Shown: piece by piece, positions 36,500-45,989 of the stretch
How positions within the stretch are numbered: the stretch's first letter is position 1
Layout: each line of letters starts with the position of its first letter
DNA from: Cladocopium goreaui
Lineage: Eukaryota; Sar; Dinophyceae; Suessiales; Symbiodiniaceae
Length of the DNA stretch: 64,000 bases
NCBI GenBank assembly: GCA_947184155.2
Contig: CAMXCT020001144.1
Span: 65,440 to 129,439 of the forward strand
Direction: 5' to 3'
The notes under the pieces: generated by a model
The model's database searches: none
The model's input: the letters and a program-made list of their open reading frames with translations, nothing else
Told to the model about the DNA's origin: nothing
Made by a program: the position numbers and the translations under genes

Positions 36500-38880
36500 A
36501 ACTGTGAACACCGAATCAACGGAATCAACGGAATCGTCGAAGCTGCTCTAAGCCTTCAGCTCAGCATTGCCTTTTCCTGCAAATGCGCCAGTGTCTACTT
36601 GCAAAGTCCGCAAAGCTTGTCCCAGGGTTTTTGCCAGGTGCTCCCATCTGATCTTTCAATGTTGTGTCATTGTGTCTTTGTTTTGGGGTTCTTGCCCTGA
36701 TGCTTTGGTCTCGCGTGTGGCTTTGAAAGAAAGATGTGGCGACCGGGTAAGATGTCCACGGAGGAAGCTACCAAAACACAAATATTGATAGAAATTGATA
36801 GAAATTGATCCTGCACAGGAATCATACTGAAGTTGTTGAGTTGCTTGAGGGACGACAGCGTCAAACCCAAGTGCCTTCATTGCTGGAGCTGGCTGAGCAG
36901 CTCTTCGAGTGGTAGCACTAGACTATACTCGACATTTACTCAACACATCTCAACACATGCCTTGACCTATCTTGACTTATCTTGACGTCAACTGGTGCGT
37001 TACGAGCTTGCAAGAAGTATCAAACTATCACCTTTCTACTTTTGAGGACAATGGTGACATCACTGCCCAGTTTCTGATAATTGTCCCTTCCAGACCCTTT
37101 TTGTCCAAACTGGGCAGCCTCTTCCCATGACTTGTCGCCATGAAGCATGCCCAATCTCGGATGCAAAGAATACCACCACAGATTGCAAACAGCAAACTAC
37201 ATGCACCTCATCATCCTGCGTACTTCAGGTTCAGCAGCTGAGGATGAGGCTGAGGGTCTGCAAGTTGGACAAAAGACAAGTCACCTCGCCACTCGCCTTC
37301 CTGGCACAGAAATCATGAAATCACAATTTAAACTTGACTATCTTGACTCATTGATCTCATTGATCTCATTGATCTCATTGATCTCATTGGCTGTTTAGTG
37401 TTGCTGCCGCAGTCTCTGGCATTGTCTCAACGGTGCAAACGCAGCCGGCAGCCTCTGCGACTGTGAGACCGTCAAAGCTTCTATGATGTGCCTAGCAAGA
37501 CCGCGTAACAACTGCAAAGTGCCGGGACAGGGACTTGACACTCTAAGCCGAACAGCAGATCCATGAAGGAATCTGTTGACAAATCTAATCAAGTGCAGAT
37601 AAAAACATGAACGGACTAGGTCTACATAGTCTCACTTGAGACAACACACCTGTCATATCACCGCTTCCAACCTGGAACTTCATGGCAAATCGAGCAGCTT
37701 GACACACGGAGCGAATGCACCAAGCCTTGCGAAATCGGAAGTCGAAGGCCTCCCGCCTGGACAAAAGATGACAAAAGGTCAAGTCGAGACATGTGGAGAC
37801 CATCTGTCACCAAAGTCCGAGATAGTCTGAGTCCGACCATTGCATCACCAAAGTTCATTGTGAATCATCATTTGTCAATCCTCAATCGTCGTACCATGTG
37901 CGTTTGTGGAACTCAATTCACCGAGGCACGTCTGATCTAGCCAGGCTTCCAAAGCCGCAGCCTTTGCGCGGCGAAATCATGCGAAATATGGATCAAAGAT
38001 GATCAAAGGATCATAAGTTCATAAGGGATAAAGGATCTCAAAGTGTCTCAAAGTGGCAAAAGTCAACCGGCTCCATGAGATTTTGCACGTTTTCTGGTCG
38101 GCTGTATTCGTACCGTGCATCCACGTGCTATGTTCCCGACTGGATCTCCTTTACCCAACTTGTTATCTTCTGCGAGAAGCGCCATCAGATCGGCAGCCTA
38201 TCGACAACAGGTCACATTATTCTGCTATCTTGGTTCATCTAGATTCACAAGTCTTTCAAAAAACACTATTTGTTCTAAGCCTCCAACAAATTCCACCAAA
38301 TTAATCCTTGAATGATCCCAAGTGACCACGACAGCTTTCACGCCTCATGCGGTTTTGTATCTTTAGTCCTGCAGAGGTTCAGCCTGAATCAGGAAGATTT
38401 GCGGCAGGTTTGCAGTGCTGCGCACGGTGCGTACTTGTGCATTATGTATGCACGGTGGCAGGTGTTGTGGGCGAAGTGTTGCTGTCATAATGTTGTCATC
38501 GTTGTTGTCGGCTCAATGATGAAAGCCCGAGACAACAGCTCAAATCACGTGTTGAATGGTCTCACACACCAAATCTGCGGGTCTTGGGGCCTCTCTGACT
38601 GGCACTCCCTCTCACAGATATCCCACAGGAAAACGTTTCCGGTTTGAGATACACTGATTTCAACTTATTTCAGCTTATTTCAACTTATTTCCAGGTGTTC
38701 TATTTGAAACACTTTGTCAATTGGAATGGCAAAGGATGGTGGTGGACAGGACTTTCCTGTTCTCAGGTCCCAACCCAAGGGCTCGCGCGACAACGAAATG
38801 ATGCCACGAGTCCACATGCTCCACCTCCCAGCGTGAGAAAAATCGAAGATAAATGAACTGAAATAAGATAAATATGTAAC
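36500..38880. other. Unassigned stretch upstream of the phosphoesterase exons
   Basis: Should hold the missing 5' exon(s) of the phosphoesterase. Minus-strand open stretches at 37800-37600 and 37560-37400 (GTLQLLRGLARHIIEALTVS) have coding-like composition but no diagnostic motif. A 9-bp array (CTCATTGAT x5) lies at 37347-37389. Confidence 0.4.
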
Positions 38881-38922
38881 ATGTACATATATACAATTTA
38901 CGATGTCTAATTATATATATAT

Positions 38923-39231
38923 ATTCAAACTCTGCATTCATCACCTTGACTTTGGGCAGCGCTCCAGCTATTCTTTTCGCCAAGGCTGTGCTAATCGCTG
39001 GTTCTCTAAGTTCATTGGATACTTGCAAAAAGGATCGGCACTTCGAAACGATCATTGGACAGTTGCAAACAGGGATCGTCAGAGCATTTTGAAACGATCT
39101 CAAATTAAATCCATCCAGTACAGATCGGCACTTTGAAACGATCATTGGACAGTTGCAAATAGGGATCATCAGGTCACTTTGAAACGATCTCAAATTAAAT
39201 CATCCATCCATCCAGCTGGATCTTTCAACCC
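38923..39231 (-). repeat. B2 terminal split direct repeat (309 bp)
   Basis: Identical to B1 (39351-39659) except for one C/T difference. Begins ATTCAAACTCTGC and ends TTTCAACCC on plus. It contains two ~90-bp imperfect units (39033-39122 and 39123-39212). It abuts (TA)n host DNA on its left. Confidence 0.95.
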
Positions 39232-39255
39232 AGGAGGTGGCTGGGGCGGAGGAGG

Positions 39256-39350
39256 TCAACTTGAGCAGGCAAGTCAAAGGCATTGCGATTCATTCCCACG
39301 CTCAACCGGCATGCTCATTTACTCAACATTGGTGTTTGAAACTCTGTGCC
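39256..39350 (-). repeat. A2 internal split direct repeat (95 bp)
   Basis: Matches A1 (45895-45989) with two mismatches. It is directly fused to B1 at 39350/39351, giving the junction GTGCC|ATT|CAAAC expected of a circular intermediate. A 24-nt GGAGG-rich spacer (39232-39255) separates it from B2. Confidence 0.95.
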
Positions 39351-39659
39351 ATTCAAACTCTGCATTCATCACCTTGACTTTGGGCAGCGCTCCAGCCATT
39401 CTTTTCGCCAAGGCTGTGCTAATCGCTGGTTCTCTAAGTTCATTGGATACTTGCAAAAAGGATCGGCACTTCGAAACGATCATTGGACAGTTGCAAACAG
39501 GGATCGTCAGAGCATTTTGAAACGATCTCAAATTAAATCCATCCAGTACAGATCGGCACTTTGAAACGATCATTGGACAGTTGCAAATAGGGATCATCAG
39601 GTCACTTTGAAACGATCTCAAATTAAATCATCCATCCATCCAGCTGGATCTTTCAACCC
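39351..39659 (-). repeat. B1 internal split direct repeat (309 bp)
   Basis: Copy of B2, including the internal pair of 90-bp units (39461-39550, 39551-39640). On the sense strand the repeat stays open for about 90 codons with a duplicated 30-residue unit (core IPICNCPMIVSKCRS), because 90 is divisible by three. Coding is doubtful. Confidence 0.95.
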
Positions 39660-40573
39660 GCCCCACCCCGGTGCCGGCGATGCAGCGCGATATCCACAAC
39701 CACTAACGCAGCAGTAAGGAAATTCCAGGGGGGGCAGGGAGGGGGGCATGTCCCACAGGCCCCCTCGCCTTGAACTTGAAATGAAGAGGTAGGTGAAGAA
39801 GAAGAGGACGTAGGCACTGGTACTTGTTGGGGTGCAGGAGCAGAAATCAAGCCCTCCAAGGTGAGAAGCACCCATTCCTCAAGCATGTTAGAGGCTTGAG
39901 TCATATGTAGGACCAAGCCATGCATTTCGCGACCAACTTCATTCATCAGGCGAGCTACAAGAGCGAATCCAGCTCTGACACAAAGACGAACCATCAGCGT
40001 TAGCAGTGAAGCCAAAACTTTGGGGAATATGACGAGCAGCATTATCAGGCACCAAGTCTTCCATCCATAAGAAAACGCACGAATCTTCTGGAGGCACCAC
40101 TGGACTCCAGCTGGGAGTGAGCCATGGGAACCAGCAGTGGTAGCACGCCGCACCGGTAAGGGCTCAGCAACCGGTGGGTTCTGACTTCCAGGGCTGGAGA
40201 TCCAAGCAGGCCGAATCCCATGAAGAGCTTGCATCATCCTGGCCAAAATGGCCGCTACTTTTCGGTGTTCGGGACCACTTCTCCATCGCGCTGCTTGCGC
40301 GCGATGCACTGGGTCCAAAAGAGCTTCGTTCATACTAATACCCGGTTCCACCTCCATGCCTTCACATGCTTCTGCAGCTTGTGTTACAGCACGAACAGCG
40401 GCATGCGCCAGAGTGGTACTGTCTTCAGCTGTAGCTCGCGTCAGGGCATGGGAAGGTTCAGCCACTTCAGGGGCCAGAGCTTTGTGACTTGAAGGTGGCT
40501 CTCCACTTTCCGCCGCCCGACTCCTGAGCCGGCTAATTGGCCTCCGTGGAAGGTTTCCTCCGGCTTTGCCCAT
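39653..40573 (-). CDS. Retroelement extra ORF, 306 aa, hydrophobic C-terminal half
   Basis: Starts at ATG 40573, 59 nt downstream of the recombinase stop, and ends at the B1 boundary. Residues 1-150 are Ala/Arg/Pro/Glu-rich. Around 172-200 is a strongly hydrophobic stretch (CLIMLLVIFPKVLASLLTLM), with further apolar helices to about 250, then a Ser/Pro linker and a short hydrophobic tail near 285-297. It could be membrane-associated. I do not recognise the family. It is not a typical Ngaro SGNH hydrolase, since no GDS or DxxH block is seen. An accessory protein of the element is the simplest reading. Confidence 0.75.
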   Translation of the reverse strand: MGKAGGNLPRRPISRLRSRAAESGEPPSSHKALAPEVAEPSHALTRATAEDSTTLAHAAVRAVTQAAEACEGMEVEPGISMNEALLDPVHRAQAARWRSGPEHRKVAAILARMMQALHGIRPAWISSPGSQNPPVAEPLPVRRATTAGSHGSLPAGVQWCLQKIRAFSYGWKTWCLIMLLVIFPKVLASLLTLMVRLCVRAGFALVARLMNEVGREMHGLVLHMTQASNMLEEWVLLTLEGLISAPAPQQVPVPTSSSSSPTSSFQVQGEGACGTCPPPCPPWNFLTAALVVVDIALHRRHRGGAG

Positions 40574-40631
40574 GACTTTTGATGAGATTCAGTAAAATAA
40601 GGCAATGCCTCTAATTCTGGCACTGCAAATT

Positions 40632-41618
40632 TCACCTCCCACTGGTTTTCAAAAAGTCTCGAGCCCGAATTTTTGGAGGATGATCCAAAACGCTGATATG
40701 TTCATGGACAAAAGAAAGCTGACTCCTCACATTGGCCTTGGCCTGCAAAGTCACGTGCGCAGAAAATGCTTCCATCAAATAATGCTGCAAGGTTGACGCT
40801 GCTGTCCAACGTCCTAAAAACTGTAACTCGCCTAGGTTGCGATGCTGTTGGAAATGGTGAGTTGCACCACCCGCGCGAAGTGAACCCAGAGTATACTTGC
40901 AATCCTCCAACCCCATGCGGGATAAGGCGTCAGAGAATCTGCTTGCAAAAATATAGCGAGAAACACCTAGCACCAGCTGACTACTAGCCATCCCATCCAA
41001 CCACCAAAACAACCATCGGACTAGTCTCTTGTCACTACACAGGACAAACTGCTCTCTCCAGATTCGCCTAGTTTTCGGCCGCCTAATAATAACCACAGCA
41101 TCTGCATCTTCAAGATCGGCATCACACTCAGGAAGGTTAATGTCCTGCCGTCTCAAATTGAGGACTTCACCAGGCCGCAATAAACATGCAAAACACAACC
41201 ACCACCCCAAAGCTACCACTAACCACTGTCGCTTGCTGAGACCACTGGTAGAAACACACCTGCCCAATGCTGTGATCACCACACACTCCAGTCGAAAGCT
41301 AGTGATAGGAACCCGAGTCTTGGAAGGCAGAGCCGATCGCCATCCCTTAATAGCCAGCCATGTATTCCGCAACAAGGGCGAAGAGAGATGAAGTTTTTGT
41401 TGTAGAGACAAGACACCCAGAGTCACATAGTATAGCTTCACACCTTCGTCAAAAGCACGTTGAACACCCAATTCCAACCAAGAGTCAATCTTGTAAGAAG
41501 GCATCTTTGCGTGTAGTCTTTGTCCCAAACTAGCCACAAAGTTAAGCAACCATATTCCAGCATCGCGACGATTTCGACGATACTCTCTTGACAAACCTGC
41601 ATTGCGTAACCTCACCAT
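40632..41618 (-). CDS. Retroelement tyrosine recombinase (integrase), ~328 aa
   Basis: Integrates the circular DNA copy through a tyrosine-DNA intermediate. With the preceding GTG (41627) as residue 1: an N-terminal helical SAM-like region about 45-135; box I Arg at 151 (LLRPGEVLNLRRQDI); candidate Lys at 185 (RRPKTRR); box II Arg at 251 (GSLRAGGATHHF, with the usual HxxR His not His); Trp at 274 (FLGRWTA); nucleophile Tyr at 283 (LQHYL). ATG at 41618 chosen. It overlaps the end of the methyltransferase-like frame by a few bases and lies in the -1 frame relative to it, so it may be made by reinitiation or frameshifting. Confidence 0.92.
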   Translation of the reverse strand: MVRLRNAGLSREYRRNRRDAGIWLLNFVASLGQRLHAKMPSYKIDSWLELGVQRAFDEGVKLYYVTLGVLSLQQKLHLSSPLLRNTWLAIKGWRSALPSKTRVPITSFRLECVVITALGRCVSTSGLSKRQWLVVALGWWLCFACLLRPGEVLNLRRQDINLPECDADLEDADAVVIIRRPKTRRIWREQFVLCSDKRLVRWLFWWLDGMASSQLVLGVSRYIFASRFSDALSRMGLEDCKYTLGSLRAGGATHHFQQHRNLGELQFLGRWTAASTLQHYLMEAFSAHVTLQAKANVRSQLSFVHEHISVLDHPPKIRARDFLKTSGR

Positions 41619-44047
41619 CCTTGCCACTCACTACAAGCCTGTGCCAGCAACCGACAAAAGCCCCAGGGATATGCTCCCGCCAACTTTGCCCTCTTCCCTC
41701 TTAAAGGGGGACCATGATGGTGACTACGGTCGCACACCCGAACCAACTTCTTGAACCAAGGAGCAGAAGTCAAAACACGAGTAGGTTTCTTGTTGGGGTC
41801 GCCTACGCGGTTCTCATCATACATACACCAGTGAACTTCCGCCAAGAAGACCCCGGGACGATTCATCAAACGACGGGTTTCAGGAAGTTGCCATGCTTTG
41901 CTTCCCCGAGGATGTTCACTGAAGAAGAAAATACCCAATGATAGACAAGTATGAGCCAATTACAAAGCTCGCCTCCAAAGTTGGTTCCCCCGAGCTATTT
42001 CCCAGTTACTTTCATCACCTTGGGGGTTGCCTCTAGGTCGCAGGGGGCCACCATGATCCAAATTCCGCAAAGGAGAAAAACTACCACCGGGAGGAGCCAT
42101 CCATAGCCAAAGAAGCAATCGCATCAGTATAGTATCATCAATATTGGGCGACAGCACATCAGAACCATATATAATATCCACCGGGTCCAACATATGTATA
42201 CCAGCATGTATATGGGCCGAAGTTAACCTCGCTGAGCCTGCAAAAAGTTCCCAACCAATATTCCTACGAATACCCATCCCAAAGCTTCTCAGCCACATAG
42301 GACAAGGCAGGGGCGGCGGAATAGGGTTGAATCTGCTGGGATAATCCGCTGGGTTGGCACCCGTCTCCACCCAAATAAACGATAATACCAAATGCGCAAA
42401 GACCAAATATGGCACCATGCTTCTCAAAATTCCGTTGAGCTTGAAAGAACTTGAACGCCCTTTTGTGAAGGCACCGCACACCACACGAGAGTCGTTCAGG
42501 CTCTTTCCCCAGGACTCCTCCTCCAGGGCTAATTTCTTAACCTCATTTTTCACTGCACGTGCTTCCTGCAAGTTGATATGACTGGTTTGCCGGAAAGTGT
42601 AAGAACTAGTTGGCCTCCAATGAAGTGTTCTACCCAATACACTAGCCCATGCAGAAGGTTCTGAAGGAGCTTCCCACTCACTCAACATGCGGTGAAGGTC
42701 ACTTTCATCTAGACGCACAGCTGACCCACGTACTTCACTCCGCCGCCAAAGTTCAGCGGCCAAAGGGTCGGACACTTCGGTCCGGGCAGCTCCACCTGAT
42801 GTGGGCGTGGCATCGGTACTCAATATTGAAGGGGAAATTTGATGTCTCATGTCCCAAAACGCAAAGGCTAAGTGAAGTCCCATCGATCGCAGTTCATCCA
42901 CTATAAAACCTGGCAAAGATCGCCAACCAGAGTTGGGCATCTTCTGCAAAAACTTGTAAATATGATGCTGCAAAGAATAGAGCTCACGCCGATACTGGAA
43001 AGCAAAACAAAGGTACCCCAACAGCTTCTGTAAAATATGTTTGGTGCAAAACTCCAATTTGACAACCCGACAAAGAAGCAACCAAACCTGCTGTCGCAAC
43101 AAAAGGGGGGCACCAGCCGTCCCACGGATACCATGTATTTCAGCCCCCCATGCTTTGAATTCAGTTTCACCTCGGAATGCTTTGTGCACAGCTCTCGGGA
43201 GTCCCACCTCAGCATAAGCCTTTTCAGCTTGTTGCACACGCCGCTGATCCTGGTCATCGGAGCTGAGCGGTGGGGGAACAAAAGACCCGTCAAGAGGTAC
43301 TGGTTCCTCGATCTTGCATTTCTGAACCACCAGCAGGTCATCCAAATACACTCCCTCATATATGGGCCCTGGGGGTAAAGGTTCTCCATAAATAAGTTTT
43401 GTGCTGTGAGTGAGAAGACCAGCGCTCTCCAACAAGGCCTCATGCGTCGCTTGTGCGATGTCACAGGCATTCCGATCGCCCATTCCAAGGACTCGAAAAC
43501 ATGCTCTATATCGATAAGCAGTATCATATCCAAATTCGCGCACCAGAATAGGATCAACAATACGGCCAACAGAGTTATACCTAATCCAATTGGAGGGGAG
43601 TTCCAGAGAATAATAAAAATGTCTTAAATCATCTCCCGACCCCCGAAGGTATTCGTCTGGCTGCAACAATAACCGGGAAAAACAAGCACCAGCTGGCAGC
43701 TTTGCCCACGATAATCTGTTCATAGTGGCATTCTGTGGGCGTCGATCTAAGATCAGGCGATCTTCAACTTCGTTTTTGGGGACGCAAAACAAACCCGAAT
43801 TTAACAAACGACCCGAAGAATCTTTGGGGAGATCACATTCCCGTACCAACACAACCATCTTGTGTTTCAACAATTTCCGCATCAACCCAATCTCCTCCTG
43901 AGGGGCAACACGGTGACAAGAGGGCACCACCGGATCCCACAAGGGCTCAGGCCGACGCAACGACTCCAGATTCTCAAAGACTGCCTTTCGATCTGCCGGC
44001 AAAATGCTTGCAGGGTTCACTGTTCCAGCCGCTTCAGGAATCGCCAC
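41612..44047 (-). pseudogene. Retroelement RT - RNase H - cytosine methyltransferase-like ORF, interrupted by one TAA
   Basis: One frame runs 44047-41612 with a single in-frame TAA at 41962-41960. RT: residues 86-105 (FCVPKNEVEDR), motif A DDLRHFYYSLE at 139-149, motif B around MGDRNA at 189, motif C YLDDLLV at 234-240. RNase H: Asp 412 (STDAT), Glu 495 (LQEA), Asp 519 (NDSR), Asp 568 (NPADYPSR, the DIRS-type end motif). Methyltransferase-like: GWELFAGSARLTS at 598-610 and PPGGSFS at 652-658, then after the TAA a continuation with SEHPRGSKAW and KKPTRVLTSAPWF. Gly stands where C5-methyltransferases have the catalytic Cys (PPC). The frame opens with GTG and has no ATG before residue 56, so it may be fused by -1 frameshifting to the upstream ORF. 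The stop is either a point mutation or read through. Confidence 0.92.
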
Positions 44048-44640
44048 ACACGATCCACTTGCACCTCTAAAGCTCCCGACAGGTTGGCGCCGGCCTCACT
44101 AAAATAGCCAGCAGCTGTACACTTCACCGAATCAAAAGCTTGTTCCACTGCAAACCGGCCGCCTTGTAACTCCAAAGTCCCACTCAAAAGGTCAAGGCTT
44201 CCGAATTCCTCCACCTCGCCCAGCCATCTATCAGCAAACCTCCGAGCAAAAGCCTCAGACTGATAGGTGACTGGCGGCTCACACACTCCTTCCCTACAAT
44301 CAGGGCAACCCAGTTCCACATAGTTGCACCAAGCCACAAACGCATTGAGGTAGCGACGTGCCCACGTGGTCCTAGAAGAAAAGCCACTGATTGCCCCTTC
44401 AGAGTAAAACGCCTCCGGGTAAGGTAGAGAGCAGGGAAAAAGAGGAGCTGCTGAGCTGTCCGCCACAATGGACAACGCACCATGAGCACTTTCAAGCCAG
44501 GCGTAATAACTAACGAACTTTGAATTCTTGGAGCATCCAGACATCAAGGGATCCAAGCGACCCTTAAGCTGGTCATGCAAAAACTTCTTGAAATCAACCA
44601 AAGTGACTGAAGATGCTGAAGGATGGGATTCTAATCTCCC
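44017..44640 (-). CDS. Retroelement linker ORF, ~207 codons, unknown domain
   Basis: A separate reading frame between the Gag-like ORF and RT, -1 to the former; RT is again -1 to it. No ATG lies near its 5' end. The coding-like part starts just after the Gag stop (SASSVTLVDFKKFLHDQLKG) and ends 31 nt inside the RT frame. It holds a CPDCREGVC cysteine pair cluster and helical segments (FARRFADRWLGEVEEFGSLD). It is probably the N-terminal part of a Pol polyprotein. The open frame extends upstream to 44982, but that part only shadows Gag. Confidence 0.7.
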   Translation of the reverse strand, partial: GRLESHPSASSVTLVDFKKFLHDQLKGRLDPLMSGCSKNSKFVSYYAWLESAHGALSIVADSSAAPLFPCSLPYPEAFYSEGAISGFSSRTTWARRYLNAFVAWCNYVELGCPDCREGVCEPPVTYQSEAFARRFADRWLGEVEEFGSLDLLSGTLELQGGRFAVEQAFDSVKCTAAGYFSEAGANLSGALEVQVDRVWRFLKRLEQ

Positions 44641-45878
44641 TCCTCGGCCTGGCTGGCATCCTTGGCTTCTTTCACTTTCTTCTTCAACTTGGCCAAGGCG
44701 TTGACATACTCGCTGACTACGGCCATCTCCTCCTGCGTACCTCCCCACTCCTTCTTCGTGAGTGGGTCGGCTATGCCTGTCAGAAGCCAGGCTGCACTCC
44801 AGTCCCCACCTTGCAGCACACTTTGGATCTTCGACTTCATGTTCTGAGCTAGCTGAGCAGCCGCCACTTCGTGCTGACCGTTGCGTAGATATTCGTAGGC
44901 AATGGCATCCTGGATTGCGCACCTGTAGATTCCACGGAACTTCCCCCAGGGCTGTTTGGCCAGCCATTGACGAAGAGTCCAAGGCTGGCCGGGCACAATC
45001 CCCAACTCGGTGGTGATCTCCTTCTCGAACTTCTTGCAGATGCTGCCTGGCCGACGCTTGATCCGCCGGTGCAGGCGATGGAGCGTTACCACAGCTTTCA
45101 TCCCTTTTCCAGAGATGGCATCGCTGTCGCTGTCGCTCTCGGAGCTGGAACCACCATGGTCGGTGGAAGCGCTGCTTTTTGCCGACGACTTGCGCCCCTT
45201 GCGGCCTTGCTGGGTCTGCTGGTTCAGCATGAAGCTCATCATCATCATAGGCATCAGGTCGGCGGGACTTTGGCCTTGAGCCAACCCTTGCTCCATCATA
45301 GTCATGAGGGCGGCGGAAGGATCCGTCTCCTTCTTCTTTGGCTTCGGCTCGACCCCCATTTTGGAAGTGATTGCTCCCTTGGCACCCGGGGCTAGCAACC
45401 CAATGGTCTTGGGAAAAGGGAGATCCCCTTCACCATCCTCTGAGGACTCTTCTGTGTCTTCGTCGGAGTCTGGGGTGAGAGTCTTGCGAAGCCGGGCCAT
45501 ATCTTCTTGCACTGTTTTGGAAACTCCTTTGACCTTCGCCACTGGCTTCTCGGCTTCGCTGCTCACCAAAGAAGGATCTTCGAGGCCTTGCCAAGCAGCC
45601 AAGCAAATGGCTTGTTTGGGAAGGTGAGTTGCAGCGGGCCATCCTGCCGGGGTCACTGAAGAGAAATCACTGGTGGCTATCCTCAAGAAAGTCAAACTGG
45701 GCTGTGAACTGGCTGCAGGCACGGTCAAAATTTGGGAGATGCCAGCTGGGACTTCTGAACTCAATAATGCCACCACAACAGAATCTTCGCTAGCCTCCAC
45801 TATTCGTCCAACCAGCTTGTGAGAAACGCCACCAGCCCCTTTCAGCAGGAAATAAGCCGCGGATCCAAGCGTCGCCAT
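44631..45878 (-). CDS. Retroelement Gag-like ORF1, ~415 aa
   Basis: The start is taken at ATG 45878 (context GACCATGG), just inside the A1 repeat boundary. The frame is open upstream into A1, with another ATG at 45932. Layout: a hydrophobic/beta N-terminal 100 residues, an acidic Ser/Asp/Glu stretch (DSDEDTEESSEDGEGD), a Met-rich segment (ADLMPMMMMSFMLNQQ), a Lys/Ser-rich stretch, then a helical C-terminal domain (QWLAKQPWGKFRGIYRCAIQ, GGDWSAAWLLTGIADPL) ending in Lys/Glu coiled coil. No CCHC zinc knuckle is seen. Position and composition support a nucleocapsid-like role. Confidence 0.8.
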   Translation of the reverse strand: MATLGSAAYFLLKGAGGVSHKLVGRIVEASEDSVVVALLSSEVPAGISQILTVPAASSQPSLTFLRIATSDFSSVTPAGWPAATHLPKQAICLAAWQGLEDPSLVSSEAEKPVAKVKGVSKTVQEDMARLRKTLTPDSDEDTEESSEDGEGDLPFPKTIGLLAPGAKGAITSKMGVEPKPKKKETDPSAALMTMMEQGLAQGQSPADLMPMMMMSFMLNQQTQQGRKGRKSSAKSSASTDHGGSSSESDSDSDAISGKGMKAVVTLHRLHRRIKRRPGSICKKFEKEITTELGIVPGQPWTLRQWLAKQPWGKFRGIYRCAIQDAIAYEYLRNGQHEVAAAQLAQNMKSKIQSVLQGGDWSAAWLLTGIADPLTKKEWGGTQEEMAVVSEYVNALAKLKKKVKEAKDASQAEEGD

Positions 45879-45894
45879 GGTCTGCCACCCCCTA

Positions 45895-45989
45895 TCAACT
45901 TGAGCAGGCAAGTCAAAGGCATCGTGATTCATTCCCACGCTCAACCGGCATGCTCATTTACTCAACATTGGTGTTTGAAACTCTGTGCC
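45895..45989 (-). repeat. A1 terminal split direct repeat (95 bp)
   Basis: 5' end of the element on the sense strand. Matches A2 with two mismatches. Outside it the sequence continues ATTATATATATA. It likely carries the promoter and leader, but no motif can be assigned. Confidence 0.95.

Larger units (their letters stand above)
38926..45989 (-). mobile_element. Tyrosine-recombinase retrotransposon with split direct repeats (PAT/Ngaro-like, DIRS order)
   Basis: A 7.06 kb element. In sense (minus) direction: A1 repeat (45989-45895), Gag-like ORF, linker ORF, RT-RNase H-methyltransferase-like ORF, tyrosine recombinase ORF, extra ORF, B1 (39659-39351), A2 (39350-39256), 24-nt spacer, B2 (39231-38923). 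The A1-body-B1-A2-B2 layout is the split-direct-repeat plan of PAT, Ngaro and Kangaroo YR retroelements. The methyltransferase-like domain fits PAT/DIRS better than Ngaro. There is no LTR, DDE integrase or target duplication. It lies in a (TA)n tract. A1/A2 differ at 2 of 95 positions and B1/B2 at 1 of 309, so insertion is recent. One in-frame TAA interrupts the methyltransferase-like part. Confidence 0.93.

Noticed and set aside
38717-39193. 158-codon minus frame across the B2 repeat and left flank
   Set aside because: Most of it is the repeat (open because of its 90-bp period) plus (TA)n host DNA; no sign it is a gene by itself.
44550-44700. Classic -1 slippery heptamer at the Gag/linker overlap
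   Set aside because: AAGAAGAAAGTGAAAGAA is present but no X-XXY-YYZ heptamer in the right frame with a clear downstream structure can be seen.
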